A stretch of DNA of 64,000 nt from a candidate division LCP-89 bacterium B3_LCP (lineage in GTDB: Bacteria > Electryoneota > B3-LCP), in NCBI GenBank assembly GCA_005223185.1, contig NJBN01000005.1, positions 62,001 through 126,000 of the forward strand. Reading direction: 5' to 3'. The notes under the pieces are model-generated. The model was given only the letters and a program-made list of their open reading frames with translations. It did not search any database and was not told the origin of the DNA. Positions 8,624 to 17,126 of the stretch are shown one piece after another (the first letter of the stretch is position 1; every line of letters starts with the position of its first letter). Made by a program: the position numbers and the translations under genes.

Positions 8624-9577
8624 CTATTGCAGTGTCACATGGTCAGTGTCCACCACCACCGCCCGTAATCTCTTCTGATTACTTTCCAAACGTACCCAGA
8701 TTTCATCACCAGCTGAACCTGATTCCAAAGCTCTGGCTGCTGCTTTTATCTTAAAACTTCCTGATTTAACTACGATCTCCACCCCATCACCTTTGCGTAT
8801 GTCCGGCGGCAGGCAGACCTGATCCCACCGTATGGGCGAACCGGGTGATAGATGCCTTGAAGCCTCTAAACCGATCAGGTTGTGCGGAGATAAAGCCAGT
8901 GCGGAGATACTACCGGATTCGAATGCAACTGTTCTAATTTCAATATTATCCGCGGCTATCTTGGATCCGCGCTTGATGAGTTCTAAAGGGTGAGCAACCT
9001 GTGCCAATACCTTCACGCGTACATTCTGATGATGTCTGATTCTTTTGCCACTGCCATCGATGCAATCCAAAGAGATAACCTGCTGTCCGGGTGAAGGCGT
9101 TTCGTTATTCAAAATCCTGCCTGATACAGGTGGTTCACATGATGAAAATATCTGAGCATCCTTCTGAACTGGTTTAATGGATATTTGCAATGAATCGCCG
9201 CTAAGTGATGAAAAATAACGTTCGATCAGTCCACAGATTTCTGAAGCAGGTAATCCGTCATTCCAGACAGCTATTTGAACCGTTAAAGCACCGGTAATAT
9301 TGATTGTCTCATTTGACTTAAGGGCGCCTTTCAAATCGGTTCTGTTTACAGTAACTGTTTGGTCCTCATTTATATTGACAGGAATTGACATATCGCGCAG
9401 ACGATCTGCATCCTCGGACTTGCCTTCGATGAAAGCGAAATTACCTAAGCGGATTTCGCCATCTTCCACGATGGCGAAATCAGGCAGTGTGATGGTTACC
9501 TGCGCCTGAGATATCCAGGGTGAGGCAATCAGAACCACCAGTAGAATCAACGATGTCATGTAGAGGTTAGCCTTCAC
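8624..9577 (-). CDS. flgA: Flagellar P-ring assembly chaperone FlgA
   Basis: 317 aa with a signal peptide (~residues 7-26). The C-terminal half has the SAF-type domain: L-I-K-R-G-S-K-I-A-A-D-N-I-E, then L-I-G-L-E-A-S-R-H-L-S-P-G-S-P-I-R-W-D-Q-V and V-K-S-G-S-F-K-I-K-A-A-A-R-A-L-E-S-G-S-A-G-D. This is the FlgA pattern. FlgA is a periplasmic chaperone for FlgI polymerisation. It is longer than enteric FlgA (~220 aa), because of an extra N-terminal region. It lies 8 nt after flgG and before flgH/flgI. Confidence 0.92.
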   Translation of the reverse strand: MKANLYMTSLILLVVLIASPWISQAQVTITLPDFAIVEDGEIRLGNFAFIEGKSEDADRLRDMSIPVNINEDQTVTVNRTDLKGALKSNETINITGALTVQIAVWNDGLPASEICGLIERYFSSLSGDSLQISIKPVQKDAQIFSSCEPPVSGRILNNETPSPGQQVISLDCIDGSGKRIRHHQNVRVKVLAQVAHPLELIKRGSKIAADNIEIRTVAFESGSISALALSPHNLIGLEASRHLSPGSPIRWDQVCLPPDIRKGDGVEIVVKSGSFKIKAAARALESGSAGDEIWVRLESNQKRLRAVVVDTDHVTLQ

Positions 9578-9585
9578 ATTCTGCC

Positions 9586-10374
9586 CTATCGCTTGAGGTT
9601 GGCAGCGTGTTGAAGCATTTGATCTGCCGTTTTGATGCTCTTGGAGTTGATTTCATAAGCTCGTTGAGTTGTGATCATTTCAACCATCTCCTCCACCACA
9701 GAGACGTTGGATGCTTCCAGATAGCCCTGTTCAATCGAACCGAATCCATCGAGGCTGGCTTCCCCACGAATGGGGGGACCGGACGCGATGGTTTCCGCAA
9801 ATAGATTCTGACCTAAACTGGTCATTCCCGCCGGATTGATAAACCGCGCCAGTTCCAGTTGTCCGATCTCTTCTGGAAGGGTTTTCCCAGCAACGTACGC
9901 CATAACGATCCCTTCTCTGTTGATAGCTATCTGCTGAGTATCGTCAGGCAGGTTGATATCGGGTTCTACATAATAACCGTTTGCTGTAACTATAACTCCA
10001 TCAGCATTGATCTTCATCTGTCCGTCACGTGTATAGGCTATCTGTCCGTCAGGCATTTGAACCTGGAAGAAGCCGTCACCGCTAATGGCAAGATCTAACG
10101 GATTGCCGGTTCCCGTCAAAGTACCCTGCGCGTAACTGCGCGTATTAGCGACCGGTCTGACTCCGTGTCCCACAGCCAGTTCGACAGGTTCGATCACATT
10201 GGATTGCAGAGATGCACTGGCAGGCCGAATAACCTGGTACATCAAATCCTGAAACTGAACGTCCGATTTCTTAAAGCCCGTGGTATTGACATTAGCCAGA
10301 TTGTTGGCGATATTATCCAGTCTCAACTGCTGAGCAAACATGCCCGAAGCCGCTGATCGTAACGATCTGATCAT
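9586..10374 (-). CDS. flgG: Flagellar distal rod protein FlgG
   Basis: 262 aa, the standard FlgG length. The N-terminus MIRSLRSAASGMFAQQ followed by N-I-A-N-N-L-A-N-V-N-T-T-G-F-K-K is the rod-protein signature. The middle has G-D-G-F-F-Q-V and A-Y-T-R-D-G. The C-terminus (E-A-S-N-V-S-V-V-E-E-M-V-E-M-I-T-T-Q-R-A-Y-E-I-N-S-K) is specific for FlgG. FlgG makes the distal rod crossing the periplasm. It follows flgF by 17 nt. Confidence 0.97.
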   Translation of the reverse strand: MIRSLRSAASGMFAQQLRLDNIANNLANVNTTGFKKSDVQFQDLMYQVIRPASASLQSNVIEPVELAVGHGVRPVANTRSYAQGTLTGTGNPLDLAISGDGFFQVQMPDGQIAYTRDGQMKINADGVIVTANGYYVEPDINLPDDTQQIAINREGIVMAYVAGKTLPEEIGQLELARFINPAGMTSLGQNLFAETIASGPPIRGEASLDGFGSIEQGYLEASNVSVVEEMVEMITTQRAYEINSKSIKTADQMLQHAANLKR

Positions 10375-10391
10375 GATATCTTCCCCTTAGG

Positions 10392-11138
10392 TTATCTCAC
10401 TCTGCCAACGTCATTCACCGCCTTGCTTAATGTCTGATCCTGAGTGTGGATGGCTTTGGCGGAAGCTTCATACATCCTGTTCAATTCTATCATTTCAACC
10501 ATTCCGGAAACAACGTCCACAGTTGATTCCTCTAAGTATCCAACCCTGATTACCGGTTCATCCAGGGCAACAGGTTCTTGATCGGTAACCAAAAGCCCAT
10601 CTCTGGTAGGCGTCAACTGTGATGGGTCATTGAACGCTACAACCATGAGACTATCTAAAATCTGCTCTCTTTTCGAACCATTATCATACAAAACCAGCTC
10701 ACCTTCTGGTGAGATGCGCAGATCTCCATCCTGCAATTGCAGCGTTCCACCTGCTGTCAGTACCGGATATCCGGTCAGTGTAACCAATTCTCCTTCGCCG
10801 TTTAGTGCGAACCTGCCGTCTCTTGAGTAAGCTAAACCATTACCCGTATCCACAGCGAAAAAACCATCTCCTACGATAGCGACGTCTAAGGGATTGTCAG
10901 TTCTCTTTAAGGACCCCTGCTGGTTCATCATCTGACCACCGCGCTGAGCCTGAACGAATTTCTCTCCTGAAAGAAACGGATAAGGCGGAAAGGACGAATT
11001 GTTCAGCGCCTGGCGGAAGGAGATTTTTTCTTTCTTATATCCAATCGTTGAGGCATTAGCCAAATTGTTCGACACCGTTTCCAAATGCCGTTGACCAGCT
11101 AGCATGCCTTCCGCTGAATGATATATCCCTTTAATCAT
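10392..11138 (-). CDS. flgF: Flagellar rod protein FlgF
   Basis: 248 aa from the ATG at 11138. An upstream in-frame TTG at 11168 would add ten residues, but it lies upstream of the transcription start predicted from the sigma-54 promoter at 11174-11189, and the ATG has an AAGGAAAG ribosome site. The N-terminus (MIKGIYHSAEGML, then N-N-L-A-N-A-S-T-I-G-Y-K-K) and the C-terminus (V-V-S-G-M-V-E-M-I-E-L-N-R-M-Y-E-A-S-A-K) match FlgF/FlgG rod proteins. Placement as first gene before flgG and its divergence from FlgG favour FlgF, a proximal rod subunit. Confidence 0.93.
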   Translation of the reverse strand: MIKGIYHSAEGMLAGQRHLETVSNNLANASTIGYKKEKISFRQALNNSSFPPYPFLSGEKFVQAQRGGQMMNQQGSLKRTDNPLDVAIVGDGFFAVDTGNGLAYSRDGRFALNGEGELVTLTGYPVLTAGGTLQLQDGDLRISPEGELVLYDNGSKREQILDSLMVVAFNDPSQLTPTRDGLLVTDQEPVALDEPVIRVGYLEESTVDVVSGMVEMIELNRMYEASAKAIHTQDQTLSKAVNDVGRVR

Positions 11139-11173
11139 GGTATCACTTTCCTTATTATCCTGCTTCAACTAAA

Positions 11174-11189
11174 AGCAAGGAGCGTGCCA
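11174..11189 (-). promoter_or_regulatory. Sigma-54 (-24/-12) promoter of the flagellar operon
   Basis: On the minus strand the sequence is TGGCACGCTCCTTGCT: a perfect TGGCAC -24 box, 5 nt, then TTGCT. The GG and GC doublets are separated by exactly 10 nt, as RpoN requires. The implied transcription start is near 11163, leaving a ~25-nt leader before the flgF ATG at 11138. Sigma-54 control of rod, ring and hook genes is well known in Vibrio, Campylobacter and Pseudomonas. It would need an activator ATPase encoded elsewhere. Confidence 0.88.
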
Positions 11190-11324
11190 TGGGCAAAAGC
11201 TCCTGATAAACATATACATAGACTGAGATGAAGCCGATTTTGACAGGGTAAGGGATTCCCAGCAGGGATCAAAGGGGGTATTTTTTTCCTGAAAAGTGAG
11301 GTGAAATTTTAATCGAAAGCGGGG

Positions 11325-12185
11325 TTAGTTTTTCGCTTTAGGGGGTAGTTTTCCGGTCTGCAGGAGGGCGTTTACCGGAAGAGAGATCAATTCCCAGATG
11401 AGATTGAGGCAGAACAGGGGCCAGGTAACAGGTGGTGTATGCTTTCGAACCAACCGGAAAAGACTACGATAGCGTTGAAGCCATTTCCGGGGATGATAAG
11501 CACCGCCACTGGAACGAGAGAGCTTGTGATATATTCGAGACCTGGGTTCATAGACAAGCTTGAACCCAGTCTTCGCCGTGCGCAGACAGTAGTCAGCGTC
11601 TTCGCTGTAGAGGTAGAACCCTTCGTCCAGAAGACCCACTTTGAAGATGACATTCTTACTGATCAATATGCAACAACCGGTGAGAAAGCTTACCCAGCGC
11701 GGTTCATCGAAACTGCCATCATCAGGCTGGCGCAGACCGAAGTGGCGCACGTAACCCCAGGCTGGCTTAATAATGCCACCGGCGAACCAGATGACGTCGG
11801 GACGGTCATGGTAGAGTATCTTCGGTCCTACGATGCCGATGGATGAGTCAGCCGCAGCAGCGACGAGGTGGCTTAGAAAATCGGGTTCTACGGTCGTATC
11901 GTTGTTGAGTAGGAGGTAGAAATCGTCATCATCAGCGCTGATGGCATTCAACCCTAAATTATTGCCGCCGGCAAAACGGAGGTTCTCTCCGGCTTCTATG
12001 ATCTTAACTTCAGGATGCTCATCACGAACGGCTTCAATAGAACCGTCATCAGAGCCATTGTCAACCAGGACTATTCTATAGTTGCCATAGTTGATACTTG
12101 ATAATGATTCTAAACATTCCAGGGTGTCATCGCGCCGGTTCCAGTTGACGATGATTATGGCTACTTTGGGAGATTTTTCAGTCAA
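11325..12185 (-). CDS. GT2 family glycosyltransferase
   Basis: 286 aa from a TTG start; no strong ribosome site is visible, so the start is uncertain. The N-terminus (V-A-I-I-I-V-N-W-N-R-R-D-D-T-L-E-C-L-E-S-L) and L-V-D-N-G-S-D-D-G-S are those of rhamnosyltransferase-like GT2 enzymes. The metal-binding D-x-D equivalent is N-N-D-T (about residue 94), and E-D-A-D-Y-C-L-R (about residue 194) supplies the acceptor-side acidic motif. The C-terminal ~25 residues are hydrophobic and may touch the membrane. It is a cytoplasmic sugar transferase for LPS or another glycan. It lies upstream of the flagellar promoter but is not under its control. Confidence 0.85.
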   Translation of the reverse strand: MTEKSPKVAIIIVNWNRRDDTLECLESLSSINYGNYRIVLVDNGSDDGSIEAVRDEHPEVKIIEAGENLRFAGGNNLGLNAISADDDDFYLLLNNDTTVEPDFLSHLVAAAADSSIGIVGPKILYHDRPDVIWFAGGIIKPAWGYVRHFGLRQPDDGSFDEPRWVSFLTGCCILISKNVIFKVGLLDEGFYLYSEDADYCLRTAKTGFKLVYEPRSRIYHKLSRSSGGAYHPRKWLQRYRSLFRLVRKHTPPVTWPLFCLNLIWELISLPVNALLQTGKLPPKAKN

Positions 12186-12218
12186 ATTATTGCCAATAAA
12201 TATTGTTATGCCTACCTG

Positions 12219-12599
12219 TTAATCATCCCACCCATCGGGAGGCCAGAAGGCATTTTCGAAGTGTTCCACTACCGTTTCTCCACGAACCAATTTCACGGAG
12301 ATAATGTCAAACCTGCATGAATCGAAAGAAGGTCTGTTTTCCACCAGAAAGCTTTGTGCACACTTAGCGATCTTTATCTGTTTTTTGTGACCAACGCGGA
12401 TTTCAGGATGTGATTCACCGCTAAAACGGCTGCTCTTTACTTCGCAGAAAACCAGGACGTCATCCTTCTGAGCTATAATATCTATCTCAGCAAAGCGTAT
12501 GCGATAGTTGCGTACAATGATGCGATAACCTTTATTTTGAAGGTACTGTGCAGCTTGACCTTCTGCCTCGTTACCAATGTCTCTGGTCGATGGATTCAA
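12219..12599 (-). CDS. yraN: YraN family (UPF0102) predicted nuclease-fold protein
   Basis: 126 aa, standard size. The motifs G-x-x-A-E-x-x-A-A-x-Y-L-x-x-x-G-Y near the start, then A-E-I-D-I-I-A and V-F-C-E-V-K-S-S, form the restriction-endonuclease-like fold (D and E-x-K catalytic residues) of UPF0102. The family's role is not settled; it commonly sits beside rnhB, as here, where it begins 1 nt after the rnhB stop. It starts with TTG. No RNA or DNA substrate can be assigned from sequence. Confidence 0.9.
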   Translation of the reverse strand: MNPSTRDIGNEAEGQAAQYLQNKGYRIIVRNYRIRFAEIDIIAQKDDVLVFCEVKSSRFSGESHPEIRVGHKKQIKIAKCAQSFLVENRPSFDSCRFDIISVKLVRGETVVEHFENAFWPPDGWDD

Positions 12600-12600
12600 G

Positions 12601-13236
12601 TTAAAGCGTTACTTTAAAACTACGGCGATGTATATCGCAATATCCGTGTGTTTTAATGGATTCCCTATGAGCTTTTACAGGATAACCTTTATGCTTGTCA
12701 AAGCCGTATTCCGGGTGCCGGTGGTGATAGTCAACCATTATGCGATCTCGTGTAACTTTGGCGATGATCGAAGCGGCTGCGATGGAAAAAGAGCGACTAT
12801 CGCCTTTTATCAGCGAATCCTGAGGAATATCGCAATCGGAGATCATCTGATTGCCATCAATCAGGAGATGATCCGGACGAATGACCAGATCATCAACTGC
12901 CCTGCGCATGGCTAAAAGACTGGCATTGAGGATATTCATGCTATCTATTTCAACAGGGGAAGCCTGACCAATACCCACGTCCAGAGCGGCGGCAATGATG
13001 CTTTTGTAGATAATTTCACGCTGTTGGGGTGACAGGAGTTTGCTGTCGTTGACTTGCGGGATGAACAGTTCCTGTGAAAATATCACCGCAGCAGCGACTA
13101 CGGGACCGGCTAAAGGACCTCTTCCCGCTTCATCGATTCCGGCAATGTAGTGCTTTCCCGCACTCCAGAGGTTTCGTTCAAAGTGGAAAAGTCCCTCTAT
13201 TCGGTCCTTTTCATGTTTATTAATCTTCAGCGCCAA
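12601..13236 (-). CDS. rnhB: Ribonuclease HII
   Basis: 211 aa. The DEG motif appears as I-A-G-I-D-E-A-G-R-G-P-L-A-G-P-V-V-A-A-A-V (residues ~31-51). Further acidic residues are in D-H-L-L-I-D-G-N and A-A-A-S-I-I-A-K-V-T-R-D. The C-terminal Y-G-F-D-K-H-K-G-Y motif completes the RNase HII set. It cleaves the RNA strand of RNA-DNA hybrids and single ribonucleotides in DNA. TTG start inside the end of comEC (10-nt overlap), indicating coupled translation. Confidence 0.96.
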   Translation of the reverse strand: MALKINKHEKDRIEGLFHFERNLWSAGKHYIAGIDEAGRGPLAGPVVAAAVIFSQELFIPQVNDSKLLSPQQREIIYKSIIAAALDVGIGQASPVEIDSMNILNASLLAMRRAVDDLVIRPDHLLIDGNQMISDCDIPQDSLIKGDSRSFSIAAASIIAKVTRDRIMVDYHHRHPEYGFDKHKGYPVKAHRESIKTHGYCDIHRRSFKVTL

Positions 13237-15542
13237 TCGACACTCCAGAGATCCCTGCCATTTGACTTATAAACGGCGGCATTATGCATATCGGTTCGGT
13301 GTACGAATGTTTTCATCTCCTGTAAGTTGGACATAACTTCAGCAGCAGGGTGTCCGTATGGGTTATATTTCCCACAGCTAATAACCGCATGTTCCGGTTT
13401 TACCATATTTAAGAAATCTACGTCTGAAGAATAACGACTGCCATGATGCGGTATTTTCAATACTTCGCAGTTCAGATAACTTCCAGAAGTTGTAAGGATC
13501 CTCTCCTGTTTCCATCCGATATCGCCGGTGAATAAGAAATCAACGTCACCATGCGACAATTTCAGCACAAGGGAACGGTCGTTATCATCACCCTGGTAGT
13601 TCCGTGGCGGCCAGAGCGCCAAACATTTTGCACCAGCTAAAATACATATAGTATCACCAAGGCTGATTTGCCGTACAGGAATATCCTTTGATCGCGCTGT
13701 TTGGATGATCATTCTACCTAATTTATCTTCGGGATCAAGCTGGTTTACTATTAACCGTTTCACCTTCAGGAAATTCATGATTTCGCAGGCTCCACCGGCA
13801 TGGTCAGAATCAAAATGCGAAATGATCAAGGCATCTATGCGGTGAAACCCTCGTTTCTTCAGTGAAGGAATAACTTCGAATTTGGCGGCGTCAGCGCTGC
13901 CGCAGTCAATCAAAACATTCGCTTTTTCAGGGAAGTGGACAAAGGCAGCATCTCCCTGGCTAATGTCTAAGAATTCCACTCGCAGATGCGCGTCAGTTGG
14001 AACCACAGGGAGTAACAAAAAGAAGGCTAAGGCGCCCCCAACTACGATAATCCTCAGCTTCCAGGTGCGGTATAGAATGAATCCCAATAGTGCCGCTGAC
14101 AACACAATAGCGGATAACAGTCCGCCATGTCCGAAAGCGAAGCTGCCCGGGAGTGTAGATCCCAATTGTGCCAACCATTGCAGTGATTTCAAGCCTAATT
14201 CGATAGCGCCTGAGATGGCTGTAGCAGGGATGCCAGCTATAAAATCAAAGATTATTGCCAGCCAGCCTAAGAAAAATACGACTCCGGTCAACGGAATGGC
14301 TATGAGATTCAGGAGAATGGAAACAGGCGCGTAACCACCGAAATGAGCTATCAGAACAGGAGCAGTGAAGGTTACAGTACAGACGCTGATGAGCAGTGGG
14401 ATGAAAGCGTAATTTTCTATGAACCGCCAGAAATTCCCGTTCCAGTGGGAAAAATCGGTTCGTCTGAAGAACAGGTTCTCACGAACGTCGATCGCCAGTA
14501 AAACGCCCGCCATAGCTGTGAAGGAAAGTTGAAATCCCGGCGTGAAGAGCTGGTGGGGAGCGAACAGCAGGATAATTAAGGCTGCTGCACCCAGCAAATT
14601 CCAGCGGTTGGGAAGCCGTTTAATTTCGTGACTCAATAAGAATAGAGAGATCATCAAAGCGGCTCGCAGGGTGGGCGTGTTGGAGCCAGTTACAATTACG
14701 AAACCCCACATCAAGGCAAGCAGTAGAAACCGGCGAATGTGAAGATTGCGCACGAAAGGGTTGATGAACAGTGTCAGCACGGCTAATAGAAATCCGATAT
14801 GGAGACCGCTCACTGCCAAGAGATGATAAAGACCACTGCGCCTGAAATCATCTCGAATGTCGGTGGGAAGAGCCGATTTCTGACCTAACAGCATACCGGA
14901 CAGGTGACCAGCCTGTCGCGGCGGCAGCATCCTGGCGATGGCACCCGTTAGGGCACACGATACTTTATTCGCGGCTGAAGGGTCAGCTATCTGCACAGGC
15001 ACGATCGAATGGGGTTTCATCCATCCCATGATACCTCGATAGGCGAACTCGAGCTTAAGGTCCCTGCCGCCGGGATTGCGCTTGGGCGGATAGGGTTTTA
15101 TTTCTCCTGATAATAGCAGTCGCGATCCTGGAACTGCGGGAAATTCTCCATTATCGGTGATTAGGCGTAATTTGCCATTTAATTCTTGAAACGCAATCGC
15201 ATCTGAGCTAAACCAATCCGGTTCGAAAACCGATACCGTTCTCTCGCCCGTCTGATATGTAACCTCAACAAGTTCGCCGCAGAGCAATATTTCACCCTGA
15301 GGCAGGTTTTCTGCGGAGTACCTAATGAGATTAATACTTCCCGATAGCAGCACACCAACTAAAAACAACGAAAGGTAAACTAAGAAATCACACCATCTTG
15401 ACTTGAAGAAAGCTATTGTAACTAAAATCCCGACTGCCGTTGAACACAGAAATATCAATGTATCCTCGAGTACGAGGAGATTTCCTATGATAATTCCAAT
15501 CGCTAAGAATAACGCTATTTTCAGTGCTGGAAGCGACTTCAC
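13227..15542 (-). CDS. comEC: ComEC/Rec2-type DNA uptake channel
   Basis: 771 aa in three parts typical of ComEC: an N-terminal DUF4131 region with two or three membrane helices (~1-190), the polytopic competence domain (~205-500, with G-L-Y-H-L-L-A-V-S-G-L-H-I-G-F and N-T-P-T-L-R-A-A), and a C-terminal metallo-beta-lactamase-like domain (~510-771) with S-H-F-D-S-D-H-A-G-G and H-H-G-S-R-Y-S-S. The full-length protein moves single-stranded DNA across the inner membrane. GTG start. It is followed by rnhB and preceded by menG (4-nt gap). Confidence 0.94.
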   Translation of the reverse strand: MKSLPALKIALFLAIGIIIGNLLVLEDTLIFLCSTAVGILVTIAFFKSRWCDFLVYLSLFLVGVLLSGSINLIRYSAENLPQGEILLCGELVEVTYQTGERTVSVFEPDWFSSDAIAFQELNGKLRLITDNGEFPAVPGSRLLLSGEIKPYPPKRNPGGRDLKLEFAYRGIMGWMKPHSIVPVQIADPSAANKVSCALTGAIARMLPPRQAGHLSGMLLGQKSALPTDIRDDFRRSGLYHLLAVSGLHIGFLLAVLTLFINPFVRNLHIRRFLLLALMWGFVIVTGSNTPTLRAALMISLFLLSHEIKRLPNRWNLLGAAALIILLFAPHQLFTPGFQLSFTAMAGVLLAIDVRENLFFRRTDFSHWNGNFWRFIENYAFIPLLISVCTVTFTAPVLIAHFGGYAPVSILLNLIAIPLTGVVFFLGWLAIIFDFIAGIPATAISGAIELGLKSLQWLAQLGSTLPGSFAFGHGGLLSAIVLSAALLGFILYRTWKLRIIVVGGALAFFLLLPVVPTDAHLRVEFLDISQGDAAFVHFPEKANVLIDCGSADAAKFEVIPSLKKRGFHRIDALIISHFDSDHAGGACEIMNFLKVKRLIVNQLDPEDKLGRMIIQTARSKDIPVRQISLGDTICILAGAKCLALWPPRNYQGDDNDRSLVLKLSHGDVDFLFTGDIGWKQERILTTSGSYLNCEVLKIPHHGSRYSSDVDFLNMVKPEHAVISCGKYNPYGHPAAEVMSNLQEMKTFVHRTDMHNAAVYKSNGRDLWSVDWR

Positions 15543-15546
15543 TTCA

Positions 15547-16242
15547 CTATTCTTTTTGAAATATTGCCAAGATTACTGCTCCCCGCAGGATTAGTCTGTA
15601 GTCTTTCATGGTGAAACCAGCTCTGGCGTTTTCCTCTTCAAGTTCATCTAAACCGGGGAATTGATAGACCGAATCACGGAGGTATTGGTAAGCATGCGGA
15701 TCAGAGGAAAGCGCCCGACCGATTAAGGGCACGATTCTCTTGAAATACAGACTGTAAACATGAGGAAAAATGAAACCGTGCGGTGTGGACATTTCCAAAA
15801 AGCCCCAGAAACTACCAGGTTTCAGCACACGGTGAATTTCCTTAAATCCCAGCAGACGATCCTGAAAGTTGCGGATTCCAAAAGTACATATTACGCCATC
15901 TACCGATTCTGACTGCAAGGGGAGCGATTCTGCTACACCCTTGGTCAACTTAGCCGAATTGACTTTCTTGCGGTAGAGTTCAAGCATGGGAATGGAGGGA
16001 TCGATACCTATAACTTCAACCCGAGGACAGATCGCTTTAAGAGCATTTTCCATATCCCCGGTACCTGCGGATATATCCAGGAATATCTGTCCTGATCGGG
16101 GATTCATCCACCTGGCTAAATCCGAACGCCAACGCTTGTCGCGTCGCCAAGATATTATGGAATTCAGATGATCATATACTGGCGCTATGCGATCGAAATG
16201 CGAGACAACATTGTGGCGATCCGGACACATCAGGGCAGACAC
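15547..16242 (-). CDS. menG: Demethylmenaquinone methyltransferase
   Basis: 231 aa. It has F-D-R-I-A-P-V-Y-D-H-L-N-S (residues 16-28) and the SAM-binding L-D-I-S-A-G-T-G-D-M. The UbiE/MenG-specific G-x-x-G-S-F-W-G-F-L-E-M-S region and F-G-I-R-N-F-Q-D-R are also present. It methylates demethylmenaquinone as the last step of menaquinone synthesis. GTG at 16242 or ATG at 16230 could be the start; neither has a clear ribosome site. Menaquinone rather than ubiquinone is assumed because the neighbourhood suggests an anaerobe or facultative anaerobe; sequence alone does not separate the two. Confidence 0.88.
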   Translation of the reverse strand: MSALMCPDRHNVVSHFDRIAPVYDHLNSIISWRRDKRWRSDLARWMNPRSGQIFLDISAGTGDMENALKAICPRVEVIGIDPSIPMLELYRKKVNSAKLTKGVAESLPLQSESVDGVICTFGIRNFQDRLLGFKEIHRVLKPGSFWGFLEMSTPHGFIFPHVYSLYFKRIVPLIGRALSSDPHAYQYLRDSVYQFPGLDELEEENARAGFTMKDYRLILRGAVILAIFQKE

Positions 16243-16249
16243 AGGCGCG

Positions 16250-17083
16250 TTAAAAGAGATTTATATGATAATGTGCCACCTGCCATATAAACACAAAGGG
16301 TACCGATAGAATTAAGCTGTCGAAACGATCCAGAACGCCGCCATGTTCGGAGAGGAGGGTTCCTGAATCCTTGACGCCTGCAGATCGTTTGAAGTAAGAT
16401 TCGATAAGATCACCGAATTGCCCCACCAACCCGACAACGACGGCGACAAACAGCAGGTCGTTCAGGTCGGTTCTACCGGCTAAAAAGGGCCACCAGAGAA
16501 ATGCCCAGATAAAAGCTCCCATAACGCCGAAGAAAAAGCCTTCCCAAGTCTTTCGGGGGCTTACATAAGGAGACATCCTGTGTCTTCCGAAAGCTTTGCC
16601 ACCGGCGTAAGCTGCCGTATCACAGATCCAGATTGATGAAAACAGGTAGAGGGTGTACCCAGTTGAGATCTGTAAATCATCCCATACTGCACTGCGGATA
16701 TAGACTAACAACCCCAAGAAAAGGGGTATGTATATCCAGCCGAAGATGGTCAGAGGAAGATCTCGGTAAGCCTGCCGTTCACCGAAGCGAATTTCGATAA
16801 AGGCCAAGAGAACTGCCAAAATGAGCATTAAAGCTAACCAATGCCCGGGTAACAGAAATTCGGCCATAAAAACCGCCAGGACGGCAGATAACACCGCTGG
16901 AAAGGTCTGCGGGTTGAAATGACGAGTTTCCGCCATAGAATAGAATTCAAAGAGAGCGATACCTGCGATTACCGCTACAAAGAGGGCGAAAACCCATCCT
17001 CCCAACAGCGTCACTATAAAGATTAAGGGTATTCCCCAAGCGGCTACACCCAGACGGGTAATCAGAGGTCTTTGATTCTGCAT
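16250..17083 (-). CDS. cdsA: Phosphatidate cytidylyltransferase
   Basis: 277 aa with about eight membrane helices. The family signature near the C-terminus is complete in its core: S-x-R-K-T-W-E-G (about residue 180) and G-D-L-I-E-S-Y-F-K-R-S-A-G-V-K-D-S-G-x-L-L-x-x-H-G-G-V-L-D-R-F-D-S (residues ~228-258). The usual P-G before H-G-G is S-E here. It makes CDP-diacylglycerol from CTP and phosphatidate in the inner membrane. It lies 7 nt upstream of menG. Confidence 0.95.
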   Translation of the reverse strand: MQNQRPLITRLGVAAWGIPLIFIVTLLGGWVFALFVAVIAGIALFEFYSMAETRHFNPQTFPAVLSAVLAVFMAEFLLPGHWLALMLILAVLLAFIEIRFGERQAYRDLPLTIFGWIYIPLFLGLLVYIRSAVWDDLQISTGYTLYLFSSIWICDTAAYAGGKAFGRHRMSPYVSPRKTWEGFFFGVMGAFIWAFLWWPFLAGRTDLNDLLFVAVVVGLVGQFGDLIESYFKRSAGVKDSGTLLSEHGGVLDRFDSLILSVPFVFIWQVAHYHINLF

Positions 17084-17126
17084 AATGTGATTTTTTACTT
17101 ATATTATTTGATTCATCACCATTACC

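Noticed and set aside
11139-11168. N-terminal extension of flgF from TTG
   Set aside because: It precedes the predicted sigma-54 transcription start, and FlgF homologues begin at M-I-x-G/S.
11316-11339. Possible terminator after the GT2 gene (AAAGCG/CGCTTT)
   Set aside because: Six weak pairs around a 12-nt loop, overlapping the stop codon, with no T-run.
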